From: Pseudonocardiaceae bacterium YIM PH 21723
GTDB taxonomy: Bacteria > Actinomycetota > Actinomycetes > Mycobacteriales > Pseudonocardiaceae
Reading direction: 5' to 3'
Length of the DNA: 64,000 bases
NCBI GenBank assembly: GCA_003600225.1
Contig: QZFT01000029.1
Coordinates: 1 to 64,000, forward strand
Shown here: piece after piece, positions 1 through 7,970 of the stretch
How the letters are laid out: each line of letters starts with the position of its first letter
Position numbering within the stretch: position 1 is the stretch's first letter
The notes under the pieces: model-generated
What the model saw: the letters and a program-made list of their open reading frames with translations, nothing else
Told to the model about the DNA's origin: nothing
The model's database searches: none
Made by a program: the position numbers and the translations under genes

Positions 1-46
1 GGCGATGTTCGGGCGATACAGCTGCCCGAACATCGCCAACTTCGGG
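1..46. repeat. Palindromic repeat, family A, copy 1 (cut by window edge)
   Basis: The right arm (25-46) begins CCCGAACATCGCC and ends AACTTCGGG. Positions 1-13 are its complement, and the rest of the left arm lies outside the window. The loop is 11 nt. It abuts the stop codon of the MFS gene at 47, so it probably acts as a hairpin terminator. Near-identical palindromes lie at 24879-24931, 29274-29326 and 43795-43850. Confidence 0.8.
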
Positions 47-1249
47 TCAGGCGGTGACCAGCGAACGGTCGGGGGTGCGCAGGTCCAGGCGGTGGACGGC
101 CACCGCGCAGAGGGCGCCGACGATGGCCAGGGCCGCCCAGGGGAGCCAGGGCACGCCGATGTTCCGGGCGGCGTCCAGGGCCGCGCCGGTACCCAGGTTG
201 CCCAGCATGATCCCGATGCCGCAGATCGTCTGGTACAGCCCGTAATGGGTGGCGACCCGCTGCCCGCCGGACAGCCGGACGATGGTGTCCATCTCGAACG
301 GCACCGTGATCAGCGTGCCGAGCCCGAGCAGCGACGCCGCCAGCACCATCGACACCAGTCCCGGCGCGACCAGTGGCGGCAGGAACGCCGTCGCCAGCAA
401 CGCCAGGCCGGTCACCAGGCAACGTTGCTCGCTCCACCGGGCCTTGCACCACGCGGTGATCCGCAGCTGACCGGCGATGGTGATCAACGCCGACACCGCG
501 AACAACGCCGCGACGCCCGCGGTCGCCTGCCAGCCGGAGCCGAGCAGCCTGCGCACCTCCAGCGGCAACGCCAGGTAGACCTGGAAATTGAGCACGTACG
601 ACCCGGTCATCGCCAGCGCGAACAACACGAACCGGCGATTGGCCAGCGCCTGCCGCCAGCCGGACACCGCGTCCGCCGGCGCGGGCGCCACCCGCTGCGG
701 CAGCGCGGTCAGTTGCAGCACCGTCAGCCCGGCGAACACCAGGGCCGCCACCGTGGCGGTGACCTGGAAGGAGATGCCGGTCAACGCCAGGCCGACGAGT
801 GGCCCCAGCAGAATGCCCGCCTGGTAGAACACGTTGAACAGCGCGAACGCCTCGATCCGGCGCTCTCCCGAGTCCTGGGCCAGGTAGGCCCGCACGGCCG
901 GGTTGAACAACGCACCCGCCAGGCCGGTCGCGGCCGAGGCGATCAGCAGCGCGGGCAGCGTGTCCACCACGCCCAGCAGCGCGAAGCCGACGGTGCGCAG
1001 CACACAGCCGGCCACGATCAGCGGTTTGTAGCCGAACCGATCGGCCAGCGCGCCACCGACCAGGAACATCCCCTGCTGGGAGAAGTTCCGCACGCCCAGC
1101 ACGATGCCGACCGCCCACGCGGCGAGCCCGAGCCCGCCGGACAGATGCGCGGCCAGGTACGGCATCAGCATGTAGAAGCCGATGTTGATGGTCAGCTGGT
1201 TGATCAGCAGCAGCTGGACCGACAGCGGGAAGGACCGGAAACGCGTCAT
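47..1249 (-). CDS. MFS transporter, probable exporter
   Basis: This 400-residue integral membrane protein has about 12 hydrophobic segments, as expected for a single major facilitator. The loop after helix 2 carries the family signature as GGALADRFGYKPLI (about residues 62-75), the usual G-x-x-x-D-R-x-G pattern. Its ATG overlaps the stop of the upstream PLP enzyme by one base (TGATG), so the two are translationally coupled. The context suggests export of, or self-protection from, the small amine or amino acid made by that enzyme. The substrate cannot be read from sequence. Confidence 0.85.
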   Translation of the reverse strand: MTRFRSFPLSVQLLLINQLTINIGFYMLMPYLAAHLSGGLGLAAWAVGIVLGVRNFSQQGMFLVGGALADRFGYKPLIVAGCVLRTVGFALLGVVDTLPALLIASAATGLAGALFNPAVRAYLAQDSGERRIEAFALFNVFYQAGILLGPLVGLALTGISFQVTATVAALVFAGLTVLQLTALPQRVAPAPADAVSGWRQALANRRFVLFALAMTGSYVLNFQVYLALPLEVRRLLGSGWQATAGVAALFAVSALITIAGQLRITAWCKARWSEQRCLVTGLALLATAFLPPLVAPGLVSMVLAASLLGLGTLITVPFEMDTIVRLSGGQRVATHYGLYQTICGIGIMLGNLGTGAALDAARNIGVPWLPWAALAIVGALCAVAVHRLDLRTPDRSLVTA

Positions 1250-2313
1250 CACGCGGCCACCGCCACCGGGTCGATCACCGTGGCGCACCGGGTCCAGGCG
1301 TCCACCTCGCGCTCGGCCGGATGCGCCAGATCCTGTGGCCCCGCCGCGGGCGGGCGGCCGAGCAGGTCGTGCGTGGCGCAGTACTCGTCGTTGTAGACGG
1401 TGTCGAAGTAGCGTTGCGGACCGTCCGGGAACACCGCGGCGATCCGGGTACCCGCGGGTGAGGTTCGCGCGACCCAGCCGGCCACCAGCGCGACCGCGCC
1501 GACGCTCCAGCCGCCGGTGGCGTAGTGCCGCCGGGCCAGTTGCCGGCAGGTGTGTACCGCCTCGTGCGGGGCCACCCAGTGCACTTCCTCGAAGCCGCCG
1601 TAGTCGACGTTTCGCGGGTGGATGCTGGAACCGAGGCCACGCATCAGCCTGCCGCGGGCCGGCTGGCCGAAGATCGTCGAGCCGATGGTGTCCACGCCGA
1701 TCAGCCGCAGCTCCGGGTTGTACTCCCGCAGTACCCGGGACACCCCGGCGGAGTGGCCGCCGGTACCGACCGAGCACACCAGCACGTCCACCTGCCCGAG
1801 CTGGTCCAGCAGTTCGTGGGCCAGCCCGGCGTACGCGGTCACGTTGTCCGGGTTGTGGTACTGGTCCGGGCAGTAGGAGCCGGGGTGCCGGTCCAGCAGT
1901 TCGCGCACCCGCTGCCTGCGTGCCTCCTGCCAGCCGCCGGTCGGGTGGGGACCGGTGACCAGGTCGACGGTCGCGCCGTACGCGCTCAGCAGCCGCTGCA
2001 TCAACGGCTCCATGCCGGGATCGGTCACCAGGGTCACCGGGTGCCCGTGCACGGTGCCGGCCAGCGCCAGCCCGAGGCCGAGCGTGCCGCTGGTGGACTC
2101 GATGATCCGGGCGCCCGGCCGCAGGTCCCCGCGGGCCTTCGCCCGCTCGATCATGTGCAGGGCGGGACGGTCCTTCATACCGCCGGGATTGCTGCCCTCG
2201 AGTTTTGCCCAGAATCCGCGTTCCGGTGCGGACTCGATCCATAAGACGGGGGTGTTCCCGACAATGGTTTTCAGATTGTCGGAATTCTGCGCAGCCTGAA
2301 GTAAGGAATGCAT
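1249..2313 (-). CDS. PLP-dependent cysteine synthase-family enzyme (SbnA-like)
   Basis: This is a 354-residue fold-type II PLP enzyme. The Schiff-base lysine lies in [11 protein letters not shown] (residues 42-52). The substrate loop is STSGT (about 73-77) and the phosphate-binding loop is GTGGHSAG (about 177-184). These are hallmarks of O-acetyl/O-phosphoserine-dependent beta-replacement enzymes. The NPGG-K-DRPA form and the lack of a downstream CBS domain resemble SbnA and 2,3-diaminopropionate-type synthases of siderophore and antibiotic pathways more than housekeeping CysK. Linkage to an exporter rather than a serine acetyltransferase supports a specialised product. The exact donor and acceptor are inference. 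Confidence 0.75.
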   Translation of the reverse strand: MHSLLQAAQNSDNLKTIVGNTPVLWIESAPERGFWAKLEGSNPGGMKDRPALHMIERAKARGDLRPGARIIESTSGTLGLGLALAGTVHGHPVTLVTDPGMEPLMQRLLSAYGATVDLVTGPHPTGGWQEARRQRVRELLDRHPGSYCPDQYHNPDNVTAYAGLAHELLDQLGQVDVLVCSVGTGGHSAGVSRVLREYNPELRLIGVDTIGSTIFGQPARGRLMRGLGSSIHPRNVDYGGFEEVHWVAPHEAVHTCRQLARRHYATGGWSVGAVALVAGWVARTSPAGTRIAAVFPDGPQRYFDTVYNDEYCATHDLLGRPPAAGPQDLAHPAEREVDAWTRCATVIDPVAVAA

Positions 2314-2384
2314 GACGGATCCTCAGAAATGGGGGAGTGAGGGTGAGAGGAATGCCGATCAACGGTGAATCGGCACGGAATCCA

Positions 2385-2765
2385 TCAGTTCCTGGCCACG
2401 CAGATGCGGTCGAGTATGCGCGTTCCGAACGGCGTGGCCAGTGGCGCACGGCGGCGACATCGTCCGGTGAGCGTGGGCAGCTGCGTGGTGAGTACGGCCG
2501 GCGTCAGCAGCGTCAGCAGGGCGGTCAGATCGGCCGAATCACGAGGTAGCGCAAGGCAGTCGGTGTGCACGCCATGCTCGGATTCGGTGATCGACAGCGG
2601 CGTCTGCTGCAGGACGTGATGCGCGGCGGGTGAGGCGAACACGCGCATCGGGTCGTGCATGTCGTGGTGTTCGCCGAGGCAGCCGAAGTGCACCACGGCG
2701 TACAGCATCGTGAGGAATGCGGACACCACCCATTTCCGGGTGCGTCCATCGCATAAGCGCCTCAC
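2385..2765 (-). CDS. Hypothetical small membrane protein
   Basis: This possible 126-residue protein starts at GTG (2765). It shows one hydrophobic segment, WVVSAFLTMLYAVVHFGCLG (about residues 12-31), followed by a His-rich patch EHHDMHDPM. It lies 71 bp upstream of the PLP enzyme on the same strand and may be the first gene of that unit. I do not recognise the family. The clear membrane segment is the main argument that it is coding; an alternative is non-coding leader. Confidence 0.4.
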   Translation of the reverse strand: MRRLCDGRTRKWVVSAFLTMLYAVVHFGCLGEHHDMHDPMRVFASPAAHHVLQQTPLSITESEHGVHTDCLALPRDSADLTALLTLLTPAVLTTQLPTLTGRCRRRAPLATPFGTRILDRICVARN

Positions 2766-2827
2766 GATGCGTAACGGTAGATGTAGTCCGGCAGCCTCGG
2801 CAAGGGAGAACTACTTAATCACAGTAA

Positions 2828-3001
2828 TCAACTGCGCTGTGTTATGGCGGTGCTAAAACGCCGCCAGCTTTCCTGCGGAAACTGCAAGATGCCCGCATCG
2901 GGGGCCTTGGAGTCCCGAACCGCGATGGAACCGCCCGATCGGGCGACCTCCACACAGTTGCCGGCCTGACTCTTGCTGCTCTTTCGCCACTGCGTAGGCA
3001 T
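2828..3001 (-). CDS. DUF397 domain protein
   Basis: This 57-residue protein starts MPTQWRKSSKSQAGNCVEVA and continues with a VRDSK-type strand. That is the compact DUF397 pattern (W-x-K-S-S-x-S, then N-C-V-E-V-A, then V-R-D-S-K). The ATG at 3001 lies 13 bp after the stop of the upstream helix-turn-helix gene. Such HTH(DUF5753)-DUF397 pairs are abundant in actinomycetes, and the whiJ locus of Streptomyces is the model. The small protein is believed to partner with or antagonise the regulator. Confidence 0.9.
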   Translation of the reverse strand: MPTQWRKSSKSQAGNCVEVARSGGSIAVRDSKAPDAGILQFPQESWRRFSTAITQRS

Positions 3002-3014
3002 CGTGTGCCCCCTG

Positions 3015-3899
3015 TCAGCTGGTCGATAGCTCCTTGACGATAGCGCCGAACAGAGTATCGGTATCTCGGCTGGACAGAGCAGCGTACCGGAGATCGTCAA
3101 ACAGAATGGTGAATCGGTGGACATCCCGGGGTTCTTCGACGCAGTTCCCGCCGACCGGGTATTCGATGTACGCGACGTCCGGGTCGGTCGGCTCCGGGAA
3201 GCTCAGGATGGAGAACGGGCCGGACATGCTGCCGTGTGCCCCGGCGCTGAACGGCAGCACCTGGATCTTGATGTTCGGCTGCGCGGCGAGTGTCCGCAGG
3301 TGCTCCAGCTGCTCGATCATCACCTCGGGTCCACCGACCTGCCTGCGCACCGCGGCCTCGCTGATGACCGCCCACAGTTCGAGCGGTTCCGGCCCGGTGA
3401 GTCTGCGCTGCCGCTCCATCCGGGCGGTCACCTGGCGTTCCACGTCCTGCGGGGCGACCATCCTGGTCACCGCGACGTGCACCTGCCGGGCGTAGGCCTC
3501 GGTCTGCAGCAGTCCGGGGATCAGCTCCAGTTCGAAGCTGCGCACGGACGCGGCGTCGGATTCCAGGCCGACGTAGGGCTTGAACCAGTCGGGCAGGCCG
3601 TAGACCGACCACCAGCCGCGCTTCGCGCCCTCGCGGCGCAGGTCCTCCAGGACGGCGCAGACCTCGGGCTCGACCTCGTAGTAGCTGAGCAGGGCCTGGA
3701 GCTCCTGCTTCTTGACGCCGTACCGGCCCTGTTCGATGTTGCTGATCTTGCCCATGGAGCAGCCGAGCAGGCTCGCCGCTTCCTTCATCTGCCTGCCCGC
3801 CGACTCGCGGATCCGGCGTAGTTCGGCGCCCAGCCGCCGACGGCGGACAGATGGCCCGGATGGTTGTTGTGCCACAGTCCCTGAGTATGTGCCGATCAC
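3015..3899 (-). CDS. XRE-family regulator with DUF5753 domain (WhiJ-like)
   Basis: This 294-residue regulator has an N-terminal helix-turn-helix (about residues 18-75), with GAELRRIRESAG and SMGKISNIEQGR as helix and recognition segments. It is followed by the effector-type DUF5753 domain (about 100-285, with IPGLLQTEAYARQV and later IEYPVGGNCVEEP). This architecture is typical of the many WhiJ-like regulators of actinomycetes that act on differentiation or specialised metabolism. It is transcribed divergently from the small gene at 4032 and precedes DUF397 by 13 bp. Its targets are unknown. Confidence 0.9.
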   Translation of the reverse strand: MIGTYSGTVAQQPSGPSVRRRRLGAELRRIRESAGRQMKEAASLLGCSMGKISNIEQGRYGVKKQELQALLSYYEVEPEVCAVLEDLRREGAKRGWWSVYGLPDWFKPYVGLESDAASVRSFELELIPGLLQTEAYARQVHVAVTRMVAPQDVERQVTARMERQRRLTGPEPLELWAVISEAAVRRQVGGPEVMIEQLEHLRTLAAQPNIKIQVLPFSAGAHGSMSGPFSILSFPEPTDPDVAYIEYPVGGNCVEEPRDVHRFTILFDDLRYAALSSRDTDTLFGAIVKELSTS

Positions 3900-4031
3900 C
3901 CGGTGTGATCAACCTTACCGTTCGTAACTGCGCCGTATGGCTGAGTTCAGCCATCAAGAGCTATCCAGAACCTGAATTCAGCTTCTACCGTGAGCGAGCG
4001 CTTGCAGGAGACACCACTGGAGGGAACGCGA

Positions 4032-4427
4032 GTGGGCGACCGGCCGCTGGAGTTCTACCGCCGTTTCATTGGTCATGAACCGGATCGGGGCATGTGCACC
4101 AGTCAGCTGGAGATGACGGCGGACCGGCGTTGGCTGGTCATGCGGCTGGCCTCGGTCAGCAAGTACGCGCTGATGCTGGACCGGGATGATGTGGTCGCCC
4201 TCGCCGATGCCCTGGTGGAGCGGCGGCCGGAGACGATCCGGGTGCGCCACGAGCGACTCGGCGAACGCAGGCTGAGCGTGGATTCGTGTGCGCCCAAGGT
4301 CGGGCTGTCCTTCGACGGTGAGGATCGGATCGAGCTGGTCTTCGACGACGCTCAGGCGGAGTCACTGGTCTCCGGGCTGCGGGCTTCTGTCGACCAGTTG
4401 CGGCGGCCGTTGATGCAGCGCTGCTGA
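4032..4427 (+). CDS. Hypothetical protein divergent from WhiJ-like regulator
   Basis: I chose the GTG at 4032 because GGAGGG lies about 8 bases upstream; an in-frame GTG at 3990 would add 14 residues. The 131-residue product begins MGDRPLEFYRRF and is a mixed alpha/beta, soluble, charged protein without signal peptide or membrane segment. I cannot assign a family. In whiJ-type loci a third small gene often sits beside the HTH and DUF397 genes, and this one occupies that place, so a role in the same switch is an inference from position. Confidence 0.65.
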   Translation: MGDRPLEFYRRFIGHEPDRGMCTSQLEMTADRRWLVMRLASVSKYALMLDRDDVVALADALVERRPETIRVRHERLGERRLSVDSCAPKVGLSFDGEDRIELVFDDAQAESLVSGLRASVDQLRRPLMQRC

Positions 4428-4442
4428 GTCGCTTCTGGCTTT

Positions 4443-4552
4443 TTGGTGAAAGACGGCTTTGGAGGAGGGGACGGGCTGGGGGCCGCGTCTTTCCTGCCTG
4501 CGTGTTGGGTGGGGGCACGCCCGTCTGGGTCGTCGGGGCCGCTGCGCGGGGC
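4443..4552. repeat. Solo terminal repeat of composite element (family B)
   Basis: The segment reads gaaagacggctttggagg, then gggacgggct, gtctttcctgcc, gtgttgggtgggggcacgcc. It matches the outer arms of the large composite repeats at 41571-42135 and 50158-50662 and the arm at 11404-11513. It begins about 16 bp after a stop codon, as do the other copies. Confidence 0.75.
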
Positions 4553-4720
4553 GCCTGAACAGGGCTTTCGCCCGGCCAAAAGCCCTGGAAGACGCTTTCA
4601 GGGCTCCCAGCGGCCCAAACTCCGCGTTGATCAAGGTCACTCAGTGCGACACGGTGCGGAAATGGTGTGACACGCCGTGAATCCCACGAGATAGCCGTCC
4701 ATTGTGGATGGTGAGTACCT

Positions 4721-4797
4721 GAAGGACGCCTCCGTTTACCCCGGGTAAACAAAGGCGTCCTTCGGTGCGTTCAGGTAAACGATGGCGTCCTTCAGGT
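4721..4797. repeat. Palindromic repeat with third half-unit (family E)
   Basis: The arm GAAGGACGCCTccGTTTACC (4721-4740) pairs with GGTAAACaaAGGCGTCCTTC (4744-4763). A third half-copy, AGGTAAACGATGGCGTCCTT, follows at 4773-4792. The element lies 29 bp beyond the stop of the SDR gene, so it may terminate that transcript. With the repeat at 4443 it fills most of the 398-bp gap between 4427 and 4826; nothing else was seen there. Confidence 0.8.
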
Positions 4798-4825
4798 CTA
4801 CCGCGGAAGCGGCCCCGACAGCTGG

Positions 4826-5557
4826 CTACCCCACGAACCGGGACCACAACCCGGTAGGAATGTTCCGCGCCAGCTTCAGCGCGGCGCCGATGTGCCACGG
4901 GAACACGATCTCCGCCCGCCCGGCCTCGATGCCCGCGGCGATCCGGCGGGCGGCCTTCTCCGCGGAGACCAGCCCGGGCATCGGCCCCGTGTTCCCCTCG
5001 GTGAGCGGGGTCGCCACATAGCCGGGGCACACCGTCTGGACCCGGATGCCGTCGCGGGCCAGTTCGCCGCGCAGGCCCTCCAGCATCGTGATCATCGCGG
5101 CCTTGGTGGCGCTGTACACGGTCGCGCCGGGCAGTGCGCGATAGCCGGCCATGCTGGCCACGCCGACGATGACGCCGCTGCGCCGCTCGCGCATGCCGGG
5201 CAGCACCGCTTCGACGCCGTGCACCAGGCCCATCACGTTCAGGTCGAACAGCGCGCCGATCTTGGCCGAGTTCCACTTGTGTGCCGGGATACCCGGCGCG
5301 GCGCCCGCGTTGAAGATCGCGATGTCGATGCCGCCGAGGCGCTCGATGACGTCCTCGGCGGCATCGTGCATGTCCTCACGACTGGTCACATCGGCCGGGC
5401 GGACGAACATCTGCCCGTCCGACACCAGATCCAACGCATCCGCCCGCCGGGCGGAGATGGCCACCTGGGCGCCACGCGCCCGCAGTTCCCGGGCGAGCCC
5501 GGCGCCGATCCCGGAGGAACCTCCGGTGATCCAGACGTTCTTGCCGTCCAGCCGCAT
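4826..5557 (-). CDS. SDR family NAD(P)-dependent oxidoreductase
   Basis: This is a 243-residue classical short-chain dehydrogenase. The Rossmann motif is TGGSSGIG (residues 11-18), the structural motif is NAG (about 84-86), and the catalytic Ser-Tyr-Lys lie in VASMAGYR and TVYSATKAA (Y-x-x-x-K). The post-catalytic loop CPGYVATPL is typical of the family. The length fits a single-domain enzyme, and an arginine-rich stretch after beta2 (SARRAD) suggests NADP(H). It stands alone, so the substrate is unknown. Confidence 0.9.
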   Translation of the reverse strand: MRLDGKNVWITGGSSGIGAGLARELRARGAQVAISARRADALDLVSDGQMFVRPADVTSREDMHDAAEDVIERLGGIDIAIFNAGAAPGIPAHKWNSAKIGALFDLNVMGLVHGVEAVLPGMRERRSGVIVGVASMAGYRALPGATVYSATKAAMITMLEGLRGELARDGIRVQTVCPGYVATPLTEGNTGPMPGLVSAEKAARRIAAGIEAGRAEIVFPWHIGAALKLARNIPTGLWSRFVG

Positions 5558-5579
5558 GGCCGGTGATTCTAGGTGAAGG

Positions 5580-5861
5580 TTAAAGCAATGCGAGATCGTC
5601 CCACCAGTAGGCGGGAACGCCCTGGTCCCGGCCCACCTTGGAGATCATCTGCTGGGTCTCCCGGTCGATCGGGACGTCGCTTTCCAGCAGCGCGGTGCAC
5701 AGGTGCTCGACTCCGAGTCCGACCTCGTCGGCCGTGATCAGGTCGAGCACTTCCACCGCGTCGACACGGGGGAGCGCCCCGGTCAGAGAATGCACCACTT
5801 GGCTCAGCATCTCGCCCGCACTGGTCACGCAGACAAACTTCGAATGCAACACAAGATCCAC
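5580..5861 (-). CDS. Hypothetical protein resembling MafI-type immunity proteins
   Basis: This 93-residue acidic protein starts at GTG 5861. The central pattern VEVLDLITADEVGLGVEHLC, followed by TALLESDVPI, resembles the 'gE-x-g-x-ALE-x-LC-x-x-L-x-E' core of MafI-like immunity proteins that are common as orphans in actinomycetes. No cognate toxin is visible next to it. It lies 22 bp upstream of the SDR reading frame boundary but is an independent small gene. The family call is by eye only. Confidence 0.55.
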   Translation of the reverse strand: MDLVLHSKFVCVTSAGEMLSQVVHSLTGALPRVDAVEVLDLITADEVGLGVEHLCTALLESDVPIDRETQQMISKVGRDQGVPAYWWDDLALL

Positions 5862-5919
5862 ATCGGGTGAATTGATCTTGGCGTTACAGCTACTTTCCGT
5901 AACCGGCCCCAGGCCTGTT

Positions 5920-5976
5920 AGGTGAGCATGGTGCCCTTACTCGCGTCTGACGCGCGCAAGGCCACCATGCTCACCT
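5920..5976. terminator. Large hairpin downstream of the lipid-modification operon
   Basis: AGGTGAGCATGGTG (5920-5933) is perfectly complementary to CACCATGCTCACCT (5963-5976), and partial pairing continues inward. It begins 10 bp beyond the stop of the methyltransferase gene, where a terminator is expected. No T-run is present. Confidence 0.65.
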
Positions 5977-5985
5977 TCCCGGGGA

Positions 5986-7242
5986 CTAGCGGGCCATGCC
6001 GAACTGGTAGACGTCCAGGTGCCCTGCGCGGAAGCCCGCCTCGCAGTAGCCGAGGTAGAACTCCCACATCCGCTTGAACGTGCCGTCGAAGCCGTAGCCC
6101 TCGATCTCCGACCAGTTCGCCAGGAAGCTCTCGCCCCACTGGCGCAGCGTCTCCGCGTAGTCCAGGCCGAAGGAGCGCTGGTCGACGATCTTCAGCGAGG
6201 TGTCGGCGACGTTGGCGCCGATCGACCGCACCGAGGGGATCATTCCGCCGGGGAAGATGTACTTGTGGATCCAGGTGTACGAGCCGCGGGTGGCCATCAT
6301 CCGCTCGTGCTGCATGGTGATCGCCTGCAGCGCCACCCGGCCACCGGGCTTGGTCAGCTGGTCCAGCTTGGCGAAGTAGGTCTTCCAGTACTGCGGGCCG
6401 ACCGCCTCGATCATCTCCACCGAGACCACGGCGTCGTACTCGCCCTGCGCCTCGCGGTAGTCGCGCAGCAGCACCTGCACCCGGTCGGCCACCCCGGCCT
6501 CGGCGATCCGCCGCTGCGCGAGGTCGGCCTGTTCCTGGGAGATGGTCAGCGTGGTCACCCGGGCGCCACGCTGCGCCGCCTGGATCGCCAGGCTGCCCCA
6601 GCCGGTGCCGATCTCCAGCACGTGTGAATCCGGGCCGACGTGCGCGTAGTCCAGGATGCCGTCCAGCTTGCGCCGCTGGGCCTGCTCCAGGGTGTCACCG
6701 GGCTCGAACAGCGCGGCGGAGTACATCATGCTCGGGTCGAGGAACGCGGCGAACAGGTCGTTGGACAGGTCGTAGTGCCGTCCGATGTTCTCCCGCGAGC
6801 CTTCGATGGTGTTCCGCTCCGCCTTCGGCTGCCTGCGCTCGGCGACATGTCGCAACGGCTGCAGGAACTGGGGCACCAGGCTCGACAGCTGCTCGGCGAA
6901 CGGGGTCAGCAGCTCGGCGAGCGTGGTGGTGTCCCAGTCGCCGACCATGTAGGCCTCGCCGAAGCCGATCTTGGCGTCGGCGCCCAGCCGGGCGAAGAAG
7001 TTCTTCGGACGCAGGATCCGCATCACCGGGGCGTCCGGACCGCCCGCGCCCCAGCGACGGCCGTCGGCCAAGATCACCCGGACGGGCAGTTTGCGAATGG
7101 CCTGTTTGAAGACCTGTTCGGCGATGTAGCCCTTCGCGCGGGCGGCGGGCGGAGTGTCCAGGCCGGGCCAGATTCCCGCGTTGGGCCGGGGGATGCGCTC
7201 CTCACGGCGGCTCAGCCTGCCGCGGGCGGGGATAGTGGTCAT
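5986..7242 (-). CDS. Cyclopropane-fatty-acyl-phospholipid synthase family methyltransferase
   Basis: This 418-residue SAM-dependent enzyme acts on unsaturated acyl chains of membrane lipids. The SAM-binding motif is VLEIGTGWGSLAI (about residues 208-220), preceded by the family element RENIGRHYDLSNDLFAAFLD and followed by VSVEMIEAVG. An N-terminal domain of about 150 residues matches the CFA synthase (COG2230) layout. It is the last gene of a four-gene operon whose members overlap by 4 bases (ATGA/GTGA). Products could be cyclopropane, methyl-branched or methylated precursor acids; the amine oxidase and DUF1365 neighbours argue for something beyond plain cyclopropanation. Confidence 0.88.
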   Translation of the reverse strand: MTTIPARGRLSRREERIPRPNAGIWPGLDTPPAARAKGYIAEQVFKQAIRKLPVRVILADGRRWGAGGPDAPVMRILRPKNFFARLGADAKIGFGEAYMVGDWDTTTLAELLTPFAEQLSSLVPQFLQPLRHVAERRQPKAERNTIEGSRENIGRHYDLSNDLFAAFLDPSMMYSAALFEPGDTLEQAQRRKLDGILDYAHVGPDSHVLEIGTGWGSLAIQAAQRGARVTTLTISQEQADLAQRRIAEAGVADRVQVLLRDYREAQGEYDAVVSVEMIEAVGPQYWKTYFAKLDQLTKPGGRVALQAITMQHERMMATRGSYTWIHKYIFPGGMIPSVRSIGANVADTSLKIVDQRSFGLDYAETLRQWGESFLANWSEIEGYGFDGTFKRMWEFYLGYCEAGFRAGHLDVYQFGMAR

Positions 7243-7970
7243 TGCACACCCTCCTGGGGGATATGGCGGAGCCGGCGAACGATCGGAATGCGCCGCAGCC
7301 ACAACGTGATGCCGTGGCGGCGGATAAGGGCGGACACCCGATAGGTGATCAAGGGGTGACGCAGCAGCATGCGGACCAGCCCACGGGGGGTGGCGGGCTG
7401 ACGGCTCCCGGTCATGGTCGCGACGAACGGTGTTGTCTCCCCTTGGCGCAACGCGATGCTGATCGCCAGGCGCTCGTCGGGGCGGCGGAACCGCATCAGG
7501 TAGCGGCCGCCCATCTCCAGGAATGGAGACACGTAGAACTCTTTGTCCACTTCGGACCGACCGCTCTCGTCGGGCCGCAGCAGGTAGCAGTGGCGTTCGC
7601 CGTAGGTGTTGTGCACCTCGGCGACCACGCAGACCAGCTCGCCGGCCGGGTCGTGGCACCAGTAGACGCTCAGCGGGTTGAACACGTAGCCGAGGGTCCG
7701 GGCGTTGGCCAGCATGAGCACCCGGCCACCCTGCAGGTCGATGTCCTGAGTGGACAGCCAGTTGTCCAGGTTCTGCCGGATGCTCCTGTCCGGTGAACCC
7801 AGGTGATCCCTGCCCTCGAACCGGGCGAAGGGCCGCAGCCACCACGGCAGCCGGGGCAGCTCGTCCAGGTCCACCAGCCACTGGTAGACGCGGTGCTTGA
7901 ACGCGCGTTCGATCCGTTCGTGCCGGACGTGCGACACCTCGGCCTCGTACAGCGCCGGAGTCTCGATCAT
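7239..7970 (-). CDS. DUF1365 family protein
   Basis: This 243-residue protein carries the DUF1365 (COG3496) landmarks: ALYEAEVSHVRHERIERAFKH-type start, GYVFNPLSVYWCH (about residues 93-105), EVHNTYGERHCYLL, and KEFYVSPFL. It has several conserved histidines and no signal peptide. It overlaps both neighbours by 4 bases, between the flavin amine oxidase and the CFA-type methyltransferase. This trio is conserved in many bacteria and is linked in the literature to modified membrane fatty acids under oxidative or light stress. Its own reaction is not established here. Confidence 0.88.
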   Translation of the reverse strand: MIETPALYEAEVSHVRHERIERAFKHRVYQWLVDLDELPRLPWWLRPFARFEGRDHLGSPDRSIRQNLDNWLSTQDIDLQGGRVLMLANARTLGYVFNPLSVYWCHDPAGELVCVVAEVHNTYGERHCYLLRPDESGRSEVDKEFYVSPFLEMGGRYLMRFRRPDERLAISIALRQGETTPFVATMTGSRQPATPRGLVRMLLRHPLITYRVSALIRRHGITLWLRRIPIVRRLRHIPQEGVQ

